Shown in pieces: positions 17,412-26,235 of a stretch of DNA of 64,000 nucleotides. Source of the stretch: Corynebacterium tuberculostearicum (GTDB lineage Bacteria; Actinomycetota; Actinomycetes; Mycobacteriales; Mycobacteriaceae); NCBI RefSeq assembly GCF_016127015.1, contig NZ_CP065972.1, positions 434,001 to 498,000 on the forward strand, written 5' to 3'. Within the stretch, counting starts at the first letter, position 1. The number at the start of each line of letters is the position of its first letter. A program made the translations under genes and the position numbers. Below the pieces are notes generated by a model, which worked only from the letters and a program-made list of their open reading frames with translations, did not search any database and was not told the origin of the DNA.

Positions 17412-18335
17412 ATGTCCAGTTCACATGAGTCCCTTTTCTCGGTTCTCAAGCAGGGCGATTTAGTGTCGTGCACAATACACGGGCAACCAATCCTTAAACC
17501 AAAAGAGTGCTTGTTCGCCGTTGTCTCACAAACATGCGACCTACGCAGTACCAAGCGTGAATTTGTTACGCTTGCGCCTGTTTTGTCCATTGATAAACGA
17601 GACTGGAGCACCATAAAAAAGGGGCGGCGCCCGCTCATGGTCCCTGTAGGTGAGCCCCGACAGCAAGCTGCGGACATGGAGCGGCTGATTACCGTGGATA
17701 GAAAGACTCTAGCGGAGGCCAAGTTGATCGGTCATTCAGTTGATTTTGAGAGCGGAATCGAGGCCGCAGCACTGGCTAGTTTGCTTGGACGAGTATTCAC
17801 AAAGCCTGCCCTTCCAGATGAAGTCAACGAGGTATTCCGGAAGTATTCGACGAAAATTGCAGATCGATACCACAAGAAGAACCCTGTCGCTAAAGCACTC
17901 GATTTCTTGGAGGATATTCGGCTGGAGTGCGTAGACTGGGCATCTCCAGGGAGGGAAATTACAGTTCATTATCTGTTGCTTGCCGACCGCTTGGGCAGCA
18001 GTGACCTTATCGACGACTCGTGGAATGCAGGGGATGATCCAGAAATTGCTCGAGAGTTTCAGATGCCTTCAGAACACGTGACCTTAGAAAAAGTAGCGGA
18101 TAGGCTCTGCGAGGCAATGGACAACGGTGCAACTCTAGAGGCTAAATATCACTTCTGGGAACTATTCGTTGCGAAATTGCATAAAGAATATATCGAGCCG
18201 TCACTTAACGAGCAGGTCGTGTTTGTAGAACCGGTCGTTGATTCGGCTGATGACTTTTCATATACGCTTCTGTCAAGTTCTGTTAGCCTTGACCTCACAG
18301 CGCTCTCGGATACAAGTGAGCTTCACAGTAAATAA
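17412..18335 (+). CDS. unrecognised protein with SQTCDL motif, third gene of the cassette
   Basis: I do not recognise this 307-residue protein with confidence. A short beta-rich N-terminal domain (GDLVSCTIHGQPIL) leads to AVVSQTCDLRSTKREFVTLAPV, with C42 and D43 likely to matter, then a helical middle and an acidic C-terminus. It has no signal or membrane segment. The start is 2 bases after the helix-turn-helix gene, so all three genes almost certainly act together. Its position beside insertion elements and a restriction system suggests a defence or toxin-antitoxin role, which is inference only. Confidence 0.6.
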   Translation: MSSSHESLFSVLKQGDLVSCTIHGQPILKPKECLFAVVSQTCDLRSTKREFVTLAPVLSIDKRDWSTIKKGRRPLMVPVGEPRQQAADMERLITVDRKTLAEAKLIGHSVDFESGIEAAALASLLGRVFTKPALPDEVNEVFRKYSTKIADRYHKKNPVAKALDFLEDIRLECVDWASPGREITVHYLLLADRLGSSDLIDDSWNAGDDPEIAREFQMPSEHVTLEKVADRLCEAMDNGATLEAKYHFWELFVAKLHKEYIEPSLNEQVVFVEPVVDSADDFSYTLLSSSVSLDLTALSDTSELHSK

Positions 18336-18811
18336 TTTTAATGGAACAATAAGAGGGCGCAAGGGTGGGTACGGGTGACTAACCTAGCGCTACCTCAGCC
18401 CTTCCTTTCGTATCTTATACAACACACCCCGGACCTGCCACGCATCTGCTACCGGGAATCACGGAGACCGCACAGCGGCCTACACTCATAATCCCGGCTA
18501 TTGACGGCCTGATGAGTGAAGTATCGAAGCTAACATTTTCCCCAGCTTCGATTGCATTGCGATGTGCTTATCGCGCTCGGTGTTACTTGGAGTTCAGGTG
18601 ACACCTCTCATAAACCTGTCTCGCCGATACCGTGGAACTCTCGCCGCACTGTCTCAATGTTCACGGCTGGCCGACGCTGCTCAAACCCTTAGAGAGACCA
18701 GGCGCCGGCAGCCGTGCCAATGGCAGCGTCTGGCACAAAGGATCGCAACAGACTGACTATCCACGTCACGCGCATGAGCCTGACAACCGGACATGAGGTT
18801 ACCCTCGTTTA
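18336..18811. other. non-coding stretch between the cassette and the first IS3 element
   Basis: About 475 bases lack a convincing gene. A 9-bp perfect inverted repeat ATCGAAGCT / AGCTTCGAT at 18,523-18,552 with a 12-base loop could be a terminator or IS remnant. A 64-codon frame at 18,562 has no recognisable features. Confidence 0.45.
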
Positions 18812-18862
18812 GTGGACACCCTATTTGTACGGATCTTGTGTCCGTAAGAGAGGATGTTCATT

Positions 18863-19171
18863 GTGAGTCAACAGCGCAAGAAGTACACGCCGGAGTACCG
18901 GCGTGAAGCCGCGAACCTGGTAATCGAGTCGCAGCGCCCGATCGCTCATGTGGCTAAGGAGATCGGTGTTTCCGCCGGGCTTTTAGGCCGGTGGGTCAAA
19001 CTCGAGCGTGAACGCCGAGGAGCATCAGATGGGATGAGTGAGTCTGATCTTCGTGCTGAGAATGCTCGTCTGCGCCGTGAGCTGGCTGAGGCCAAGATGG
19101 ATAATGAGTTTTTGTCAAAAGCGACAGCCTTCTTCGCCGCAAAGCAACGCGAGCAGAAAAGTTCGAATTAA
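18863..19171 (+). CDS. IS3-family transposase OrfA (copy A)
   Basis: The 102-residue protein has an N-terminal helix-turn-helix (RRKYTPEYRREAANLV-type start, then AHVAKEIGVSAGLLGRWV) and a leucine-zipper-like C-terminus (RAENARLRRELAEAKMDNEFL). It binds the IS ends. I prefer GTG 18863, 9 bases after AGAGG, to ATG 18854. An AAAAG run at about 19,157-19,161 near the end is where a -1 ribosomal frameshift would fuse it to OrfB, as usual in this family. Confidence 0.9.
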   Translation: MSQQRKKYTPEYRREAANLVIESQRPIAHVAKEIGVSAGLLGRWVKLERERRGASDGMSESDLRAENARLRRELAEAKMDNEFLSKATAFFAAKQREQKSSN

Positions 19172-20070
19172 TGCAGCGAGAGAAGGCGAACTACAGCATC
19201 AAGCGCATGGCACGACTATTAAAAGTATCTCGGTCTGGATATTACAAATGGGCCCATGCGCAGCAGAAACGGCTATCTGGCGAAGATGATCGTGTTGCAT
19301 TTTACGATGGCGTTGACCGTAAGATTCATCAGATTTGGAAAGACTCCGATGAGGTTTATGGTGCTCCGCGGATCACCGCAGAACTTACCAAGCGCTACCA
19401 GATCACCTTGAATCGCAAGACTGTGGCTAAGCGGATGCGCATTTTGGGCATTGAAGGGATTTCACCGCGTGCCTTTGTCCCAGTGACTACAATCCAAGCC
19501 AAGCGTAAGTCAACTCTTCCCGACCTGGTCAAGCGCATGTTTGATACTGGTGGGCTCAACCGAGTATGGATGTCAGATATTACCTACCTGCGCACCGGTG
19601 AAGGCTGGTTGTACTTGTGCGCGGTCCGCGATGGTCATTCCCGCAGGGTACTGGGCTGGGCTATGGATAGTGTGCAAGATACATACCTGGTCGAACGGGC
19701 CCTGCGGATGGCGCATACGCTGCGCGGTGATGTTCCTGATGGGCTGGTGTTTCACGCTGACCGCGGGACGCAATTTACCAGTGAGAAGCTCTGGAAGGTT
19801 TGCCGCAGCCTGGGCATTGCCCAGTCTGTGGGGCGTACGGGCGTGTGCTTCGATAACGCGATGGCCGAGTCGTTCTGGTCGACGTTAAAGACCGAATTCT
19901 ATGACCGTAAGCGCTGGGCGACCCGTGATGCCGCGCGTAAGGCTGTTGCCTACTGGATTGAAGTCGTCTACAACCGCCGGCGCCGGCACTCTGCACTCGG
20001 GATGGTCAGCCCCGTCGACTTCGAGAACCACGCCGGCTCAATTATCAGCAGAAAAGAAATAGCTGCCTAA
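19171..20070 (+). CDS. IS3-family transposase OrfB (copy A)
   Basis: This 299-residue integrase-like catalytic subunit has its DDE residues in MSDITYLRTGEGW, FHADRGTQFTS and NAMAESFWSTLKTEFYD. The N-terminus (YSIKRMARLLKVSRSGYYKW) is the usual HTH_21-type region. Its ATG overlaps the OrfA stop (TAATG). A -1 frameshift on AAAAG would give a KFELMQREKA junction, typical of the fused OrfAB transposase. The gene is intact. Confidence 0.93.
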   Translation: MQREKANYSIKRMARLLKVSRSGYYKWAHAQQKRLSGEDDRVAFYDGVDRKIHQIWKDSDEVYGAPRITAELTKRYQITLNRKTVAKRMRILGIEGISPRAFVPVTTIQAKRKSTLPDLVKRMFDTGGLNRVWMSDITYLRTGEGWLYLCAVRDGHSRRVLGWAMDSVQDTYLVERALRMAHTLRGDVPDGLVFHADRGTQFTSEKLWKVCRSLGIAQSVGRTGVCFDNAMAESFWSTLKTEFYDRKRWATRDAARKAVAYWIEVVYNRRRRHSALGMVSPVDFENHAGSIISRKEIAA

Positions 20071-20243
20071 CCACTAGGTAGCTCCACTACGTGTCCACGA
20101 TTTGCGGGCAACCCCAGACATAGCTGGTCTCTGTCGTAATCGCGCAAACTTTTGAGGCACACATCGTCGGGTTGACGTGACTTCACCCGTGGGCGCAAAA
20201 CGAACGGGCCTGGCCCCCGGAAAGTAGACACGTCGGGGGTTAG

Positions 20244-21086
20244 CTATGCTGCTTGGGTCAGTGTAGCTGATGTGAGTGCTTCGAAGGTATCGGGGGCTTG
20301 AAGGTTGCACCAGGAGTGCCGTCTGCGCGTGTTGTAGCGCATGCACCATCGAAAGACTTCTTGGCGGCAGGTAATGGGATTGCGAAAGACTTTCCGATCT
20401 CGCAGGACTTCCCGCTTTAAGGTGGCGTTAAATGACTCTGCCAAGGCATTATCTGCACTCGTTCCTACTGCTCCCATGGATTGGCGCACACCAAGCTGGG
20501 CGCAGTGGTCTTGAAAAGCCTGTGAGGTGTACACACTGCCATGATCAGAATGGAAAATTACCCCTTTAAGGCTTCCACGGACTTTCCTTGCATGAGTCAA
20601 AGCTTCGATAACCAGCGATACCCGCATGTGATCGGCTAGTGCATGGCCGACGAGTTTGCGCGAGTAGACGTCGATGACCGTGGCAAGGTACATGTTCTTG
20701 CCGCCCTTACACGGCAGGTAGGTGATATCACCTACGTAGACGTGGTTCGGCCTGTCAGCGGTGAATCTGCGGCCTACTAGATCTGGCATGACTCGATGAC
20801 CAGGCTTACGCCTAGTAGTGACACATCGACGGCGCTTGGTAAAGCCTTTTAGCCCCATGGATTTCATAATGCGTGCGACCTTCTTGTGATTTATCGGAGG
20901 AAAGTCCGTATCGGCTTTAAGACTTGCAGCGATGCGTTTAGCACCATAAAGCCCGTGCTCATCATCGAAGATGGTCTTGATTCGTGCACCAATAAGAGCA
21001 TCGGAACACATCTTTAACCTGCGTTTTTCGCGGGTTTGCACCCATTTGTAGAACGAGGAGCGATTGAGCTTTAACACGTGGCACAT
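20244..21086 (-). CDS. IS3-family transposase OrfB (copy B)
   Basis: The 280-residue catalytic part has DDE residues in VGDITYLPCKGGKN, IFHSDHGSVYTS and NALAESFNATLKREV. The frame is open upstream of this ATG and lies in the -1 frame relative to OrfA, so the working product is probably an OrfAB fusion made by frameshifting. A TTTTG run at about 21,160 is a candidate slip site. After it the frame reads FVYDHRTEYSVKRMCHVL, which matches the expected HTH_21-type start. Confidence 0.92.
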   Translation of the reverse strand: MCHVLKLNRSSFYKWVQTREKRRLKMCSDALIGARIKTIFDDEHGLYGAKRIAASLKADTDFPPINHKKVARIMKSMGLKGFTKRRRCVTTRRKPGHRVMPDLVGRRFTADRPNHVYVGDITYLPCKGGKNMYLATVIDVYSRKLVGHALADHMRVSLVIEALTHARKVRGSLKGVIFHSDHGSVYTSQAFQDHCAQLGVRQSMGAVGTSADNALAESFNATLKREVLRDRKVFRNPITCRQEVFRWCMRYNTRRRHSWCNLQAPDTFEALTSATLTQAA

Positions 21087-21136
21087 CCGCTTAACCGAGT
21101 ATTCGGTTCGGTGGTCATAGACAAACTGGAAGCGGA

Positions 21137-21436
21137 TTACCAGCGTGTCTCTTCGGCAAAATATTTCGCGGCCTTGCGCAGGATGTCGCGTTCTTCACGC
21201 AGCTTTGCGTTTTCGTTTTCTAGCTGGCGGATTCGCTCAGAATCATTCGCTGCTTGGGCTTTATCCTGCACTGCTTTTATGCGGGCACGTTTGCCGGTGC
21301 CGTACTTCTTGATCCAAGAATGCAGCGAGGCTCGGTTGATACCGAGCTCTGCTGAAGCCGCGTGAAGTGAGAGGTCCTCATTGTTTTCGTAGAGGGCCAC
21401 AGCATCACGTTTGAACTGTTCGGAGTACCTAGGCAT
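21137..21436 (-). CDS. IS3-family transposase OrfA (copy B)
   Basis: The 99-residue DNA-binding subunit begins MPRYSEQFKRDAVALYEN. It has a helix-turn-helix (LSLHAASAELGINRASLHSWIKKY) and a coiled-coil (SERIRQLENENAKLREERDIL). It lies directly upstream of orfB, 50 bases before its first ATG, consistent with frameshift-dependent fusion. The sequence is intact. Confidence 0.92.
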   Translation of the reverse strand: MPRYSEQFKRDAVALYENNEDLSLHAASAELGINRASLHSWIKKYGTGKRARIKAVQDKAQAANDSERIRQLENENAKLREERDILRKAAKYFAEETRW

Positions 21437-21508
21437 GGTGGTAGATTACCTTTCTTCCCAACCCAACCGGGCTGAATATCAGGTGTCTACCTAACAGGGG
21501 CCAGGTCC

Positions 21509-22272
21509 GAAACCGAGGGCGACAAACTTGGAACGCTCAGCGGTTGCGAACACAGTAGTCGAGTTAGGCTAGTCATAATTCGATTCGATTTCACGCTCGG
21601 TGTACGGCTGCGTCGAATTAGATCGTGGATACGTACTGTATTGAACCGCACCCTCCCATCACGGGCAACCCGAGGTTTACGTTTGCCACTCTTCTCCTTT
21701 CCTGGCACTTGTTGAGTGTAGCCAATGCGCACGCGAAACCGCATCCTCCAGAAGCCCTGCTTAACCCCTCCAAATGCCCTCCACCAAAGGTGGAAAGCAG
21801 CGCGCTCTAGAGCCCGCAATTCTCCCCTCCCTCTAAGGCAGAAGTTGAACCCTCCAGACAGCCGAAACAAGTCGGCCGATGAGAACTCTGATTCAGGCCG
21901 CAAAACTCCCAAGATAACCAGTCTTGGCCTATTCTGGTTGGTCTCTCCTATTTTCACCCGTCTCGGTTGACAAGATTTTCTCTCTAGACCCGCCCCAAGA
22001 CCCCTTTAACAGCCTTTTCGAGACGTCATCCGAAAGCTCCCCAGGTTGCCCTTTAACAGATCCTCCAAACGCTCCTCCGAAATCTCCCTGAAGTGCCCTC
22101 CCCGGTATCACTCCAGCTCGCCTTTGCAAAAGTTCCAAAACCTATAATTTAGGTATGGTTCCACCTGCTCGTCACTACGGGCACCCGCGGGTAAACACGT
22201 TTTGCGCAGGCAGTGTTTGTTCGTTGCATACATGTAAGCTACTTAGGATACGTCAGCCCCGAAGGAGTGAAC
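21509..22272. other. purine/pyrimidine-biased stretch upstream of the restriction-modification genes
   Basis: No convincing gene is seen in 760 bases. From about 21,740 to 22,140 the plus strand is strongly C- and pyrimidine-rich, with recurring short words: CCTCCAAA near 21,770 and 22,063, and CCCTTTAACAG near 22,008 and 22,050. Minus-strand frames of 69 and 156 codons share an AFGG word but look like translated repeat, not a known protein. The ribosome site GAAGGAG of the next gene is at 22,261-22,267. Confidence 0.45.
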
Positions 22273-22956
22273 ATGACGAGCGTAGCGCGGCAGCCGTATA
22301 GTGCCGACAATGAGGATGAGTCCGTTGAGGTGTTGATCAAGTCCAAAAAGCGAGTCAGAGCCCACGGTGAAGTTTTCACCCCCGGGCACATGGTCAACCA
22401 GATGCTAGACCTGGTCCAGGCAGAGCTTGAGACGGAACCAGACTTCGTCGATAAGACCTTCCTTGAACCGTCCGCCGGCGATGGCAACTTCCTTATCGCT
22501 ATCCTGAACCGCAAGCTCGAAGCGATCACCGTTCACTATCCAAAGAGCAACCACGCCGACGAATCACTGTTCGCGCTCGCATCGATCTATGGCATCGAAC
22601 TTCTCGCTGACAATCACCAAGCTGCACAGGCAGGCATGCTCGACGCATTCGTCAGCTTCCACGAAGAGCACGGGGTCCCATGCACACCAAGCACTGACTT
22701 GTATTCCGCCGCCGACTTCCTTATCAAAACCAACATCGTTCACGGCAACACACTCACTGGCCTGACCGATGCGGGAGACCCCATTATCTTCTCCTGGTGG
22801 CACCGTGTGCCTGAAGAAGAGGCAACGGTACAGCGTGAAGACTTTGCCCTCTCGACTCTGCGCGCTGAGTCCCAAGGGGCCATCGACTTCAACATCTATA
22901 CAACTTACAAACCGTGCCGGATTGACCGCGTCCACCAGGAAGGTAAGGGACAATGA
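22273..22956 (+). CDS. N6-adenine DNA methyltransferase half (SAM-binding part) of a three-gene R-M system
   Basis: The 227-residue protein has motif X-like VFTPGHMVNQMLDLV (residues 34-48) and a clear SAM motif I, FLEPSAGDGNFL (63-74). SIYGIELLADNH follows as motif II. No NPPY catalytic motif is present: the equivalent region reads DPIIFSWWHRV. It therefore seems to supply only SAM binding or structure. GAAGGAG lies 5 bases before ATG 22273, so the longer upstream frame is unlikely. The stop overlaps the next start by four bases (ATGA). Confidence 0.8.
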   Translation: MTSVARQPYSADNEDESVEVLIKSKKRVRAHGEVFTPGHMVNQMLDLVQAELETEPDFVDKTFLEPSAGDGNFLIAILNRKLEAITVHYPKSNHADESLFALASIYGIELLADNHQAAQAGMLDAFVSFHEEHGVPCTPSTDLYSAADFLIKTNIVHGNTLTGLTDAGDPIIFSWWHRVPEEEATVQREDFALSTLRAESQGAIDFNIYTTYKPCRIDRVHQEGKGQ

Positions 22957-25900
22957 CTAACCCACAGCTTGATACCTACCGTGTAATTCAGCCAGTGGTG
23001 TACTCCTGGAGCACACCGGATGTTCCTAAGTACCAAGGCTGGGAAAAGATTGGCTATACCGCCCAGCAAACTGCCGAGCAACGTATCGCCCAACAGGCGT
23101 CGCAGCTCTCCATTCGCCAAAAGATGAACTGGCAGCGCCGCGCCTTGTTCACCTCCGTGACAGGTGGCCACTTCACCGATCATGACTTCCATGAATACCT
23201 TCGGCAACAAGGCGTCGAACGAGAAATAAAGCCGAAGCGTACCGAGTGGCATAACTTCGATTCCACACCAAAGACCTCGTTGCAGCTTTTCAACGACTTT
23301 GCTGGACAAGACTTCCAGGCCGCGCACGCCGAAGTTACGGAGGACTACACACTACGTCCTGAACAACACGCAGCTGTGGAGCAAGCACTCAATGCCTTTG
23401 CTAACGGTCACGATGAAGTTCTTTGGAATGCCAAGCCACGATTCGGCAAAACCCTAACCACCTACGATCTCATGCGTCGCCTCGGTGTCTCCCGTGCGTT
23501 GATCGTGACCAATCGTCCAGCAATTGCGAACTCCTGGTACGACGATTTCACCCGATTCATAGGCCACCAAACCAACTACAGGTTTGTGTCAGAATCGGCA
23601 TCCTTGGCATCGCGCAGCCCAATGACGCGCAAACAGTACATTGACCTCGTCCTTGCCAGCCCCGAAGATGACATCCCTGTCATAGAGTTTCTTTCGCTTC
23701 AGGATCTCAAGGGATCACAGTTTTTTGGCGGCCCGTACAACAAGCTCAAGCACATCGCAGATCTTCAGTGGGATATCCTTGTCATTGACGAGGCACACGA
23801 AGGCGTTGACACGACGAAAGCCGATATTGCCTTCGACCAAATCACCTGCAAATGCACACTGCACCTCTCAGGCACACCGTTTCGAGCACTCGCTGCGGGT
23901 AAGTTCACTCAAGACCAAATCTTCAACTGGACCTACGCAGACGAACGTGAAGCGCTCAGCTCATGGGGTGACGGCACGGAAGAAAACCCGTATGCTTGTT
24001 TGCCGAAACTGAACATGTACACCTACCAGGTGTCCCGCATGATCAGTGACAAACTCTCCATGGGCATGGCCGTGGCAGAAGACGAAGCGAACATTGATTA
24101 CGCCTTCGATCTGGGTGCATTCTTTGCGACCAAGGACAACGGATTCTTTGAGCACGAGGCCGAAGTCATCAAGTTCCTTGACACACTCACCACTAACGAG
24201 AAATACCCGTTCTCCACATCTGAATTGCGCAACGAGATTCGACATTCCTTCTGGCTGCTTGACCGTGTCGCGTCTGCTAAGGCTCTTGAGCGGCTACTGA
24301 AAAAGCATGACGCGTTCAAGGATTACACGATCGTTCTCGCTGCGGGCGATGGACGTTCGGCGGATGAGGACTTCGCAGTAGTAGGCAAGTCCCTTGACCG
24401 TGTACGCTCCGCGATAGCCAAAGCTGAAGAAAACGGTGGTCGCACTATCACCCTGTCCGTTGGCCAGCTCACCACGGGTGTCACCATCCCCGAGTGGACA
24501 GCCGTGATCATGCTGTCTAATCTCACCTCGCCAGCGCAGTACATGCAAGCAGCATTCCGCGCGCAGAACCCGTGCACTTTCGAGCGCGGAGGCGAAGTTC
24601 TGCAAAAGCAAAATGCGTACATCTTTGATTTCGCTCCCGAGCGCACTCTGACGATTTACGACGCGTTTGCAAACAACCTGCAGCCTAACCCTTCTGGATC
24701 TACGGAAACCCGCCAAGAAAACATCCGCACTCTGCTCAATTTCTTCCCGGTCATCGGTGAAGATTCCGAAGGGCGGATGGTTGAACTCGATTCGGGCCAG
24801 GTGCTTACCTTCCCGCAAGTGTTCAAGGCTCGCGAAGTTGTGCGCCGAGGATTCCTCTCCAATCTGTTGTTCGAAAATGTCGCTGGCATTTTCCGTTTCT
24901 CTGAGCACTACACCGAGATTCTCGACAAGCTGCCTAAAGCCAAGGCCGGCAAGCTTAAAAGTAGTGAGAAGCTCGAGATGCCCGAACCTATGCCTGTAGT
25001 CGACAGTGGAGGCAATGCTCAAGTCGACACCGAGACTGTAGTTAATCCCAAGGTTGAAGGGCTTGGCAAGCCAGTCTGGAAGACTGAAGACGTCGCTCCA
25101 ATTGTTGACACCCCAAAGAGGCAAATGGCTCGGAAGGTCGCAAGTGCAGTCGCTGAGAAACTCCGCCCGACGCGCGAGAAGCTCAAAGAAGAATATGATC
25201 TCTCAGCCAAGCAGGTTCAACGTGACGAGAAGGCTACGGAAGCCAAGGTGACAGCCGCAGTGGAGCGCACTGTGACAGAGTACGAGATTACCAAGAAACA
25301 CATCGAGGTCGAGTTGGCGGAAGCAGCGACCGAAACTGAAGCACAAGCCCTTCAGGAGCGCGCAGCGAAGCTTGATGAATCCTTCCAGTCCGACATCCTT
25401 CATGCAATCTCGGCCATTACTGATGAGGTCCCTAGAGAGGTCGTCACTCGTGAAGAGACCAAGAAGGAGCAAACTCGAGCCGACGGTGCGATGGATGATG
25501 CGCGAGCTCATCTGCGCGGCTTCGCAAGGACTATTCCGATGTTTCTCATGGCATACGGTACCCGTGACATGACGCTCGCGAATTTCGACGATCACACTCC
25601 CGATGATGTCTTCGAGGAAAGTACGGGTATCACCGAGGAGGAGTTCCGAATCCTGCGTGACGGTCAAGAGGTCACCGAGGAAAACGGTGATGTCGTTCGA
25701 ATCCCAGGATTATTTGATGAGGCGGTCTTCAATCAGTCGATCCAAGAGTTCCTTGACAAGAAGGAGGAACTTTCTGACTATTTCGACAACAGTCTGACCG
25801 AGGACATCTTTGCCTACATTCCACAACAGAAGACCTCGCTAGTCTTCACTCCGCAAAAAGTCGTAGCCTTGATGGTGGACGAGTTGGAGAAGGAAAACCC

Positions 25901-26234
25901 TGGGATTTTTAATGATCCATCCAAAACGTTCGCGGATCTATTCTCTACGGCCGGCCTCTTCTTGATGGAACTCGTGCGCCGCTTGGACAAGGGGCTTGCT
26001 GCACAGATCCCAGATCAGAATGAGCGACTGAAGCACATTCTGACGAACCAAATTTTTGAGATGAGTCACAACGAGATTCTGCACCAAATAACGATTGAAG
26101 CGGTCTCGGGTGGTGTCGAGGAGCGGAAGCGTTGGATGGAAGACTCGGGGCACTACAACGTTGGAAATGTAGCGGAAATGACCCCAGAAGAACGACAGAC
26201 CGTTGTCAATGATTTGCTAAGCAGGAGTAACTGA
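22953..26234 (+). CDS. GIY-YIG nuclease / SF2 helicase restriction subunit with methyltransferase-like C-terminus
   Basis: The 1093-residue protein combines several parts. Residues 14-102 resemble a GIY-YIG nuclease: VVYSW, KIGYT with R44, and TEW with E98. A superfamily 2 helicase follows, with Walker A KPRFGKT (161-167), DEAH (279-282) and motif VI QAAFRAQNP (about 532-540). A charged coiled coil spans about 720-800. The C-terminal part has FTPQKVVALMV (965 on) and DLFSTAGLFLMEL (995 on), which look like motifs X and I of a DNA methyltransferase. It probably translocates on and cuts unmodified DNA. Confidence 0.8.
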   Translation: MTNPQLDTYRVIQPVVYSWSTPDVPKYQGWEKIGYTAQQTAEQRIAQQASQLSIRQKMNWQRRALFTSVTGGHFTDHDFHEYLRQQGVEREIKPKRTEWHNFDSTPKTSLQLFNDFAGQDFQAAHAEVTEDYTLRPEQHAAVEQALNAFANGHDEVLWNAKPRFGKTLTTYDLMRRLGVSRALIVTNRPAIANSWYDDFTRFIGHQTNYRFVSESASLASRSPMTRKQYIDLVLASPEDDIPVIEFLSLQDLKGSQFFGGPYNKLKHIADLQWDILVIDEAHEGVDTTKADIAFDQITCKCTLHLSGTPFRALAAGKFTQDQIFNWTYADEREALSSWGDGTEENPYACLPKLNMYTYQVSRMISDKLSMGMAVAEDEANIDYAFDLGAFFATKDNGFFEHEAEVIKFLDTLTTNEKYPFSTSELRNEIRHSFWLLDRVASAKALERLLKKHDAFKDYTIVLAAGDGRSADEDFAVVGKSLDRVRSAIAKAEENGGRTITLSVGQLTTGVTIPEWTAVIMLSNLTSPAQYMQAAFRAQNPCTFERGGEVLQKQNAYIFDFAPERTLTIYDAFANNLQPNPSGSTETRQENIRTLLNFFPVIGEDSEGRMVELDSGQVLTFPQVFKAREVVRRGFLSNLLFENVAGIFRFSEHYTEILDKLPKAKAGKLKSSEKLEMPEPMPVVDSGGNAQVDTETVVNPKVEGLGKPVWKTEDVAPIVDTPKRQMARKVASAVAEKLRPTREKLKEEYDLSAKQVQRDEKATEAKVTAAVERTVTEYEITKKHIEVELAEAATETEAQALQERAAKLDESFQSDILHAISAITDEVPREVVTREETKKEQTRADGAMDDARAHLRGFARTIPMFLMAYGTRDMTLANFDDHTPDDVFEESTGITEEEFRILRDGQEVTEENGDVVRIPGLFDEAVFNQSIQEFLDKKEELSDYFDNSLTEDIFAYIPQQKTSLVFTPQKVVALMVDELEKENPGIFNDPSKTFADLFSTAGLFLMELVRRLDKGLAAQIPDQNERLKHILTNQIFEMSHNEILHQITIEAVSGGVEERKRWMEDSGHYNVGNVAEMTPEERQTVVNDLLSRSN

Positions 26235-26235
26235 A

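Larger units (their letters stand above)
18812..20098 (+). mobile_element. IS3-family insertion sequence, copy A
   Basis: The 1.29-kb element has terminal inverted repeats GTGGACAC at 18,812-18,819 and GTGTCCAC at 20,091-20,098. It encodes overlapping orfA and orfB. No target duplication was identified. Confidence 0.85.
20206..21508 (-). mobile_element. IS3-family insertion sequence, copy B
   Basis: The 1.3-kb element has imperfect 26-bp inverted repeats at 20,206-20,231 and 21,483-21,508; CCTGGCCCC and GTAGACAC are shared. It runs opposite to copy A and starts 107 bases after it. The two IS3 elements are different types, not duplicates. Confidence 0.82.

Noticed and set aside
21137..22138. 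CRISPR array or tandem-repeat array near the R-M locus
   Set aside because: Short words recur but without constant length or regular spacing, and no cas gene is in the window.
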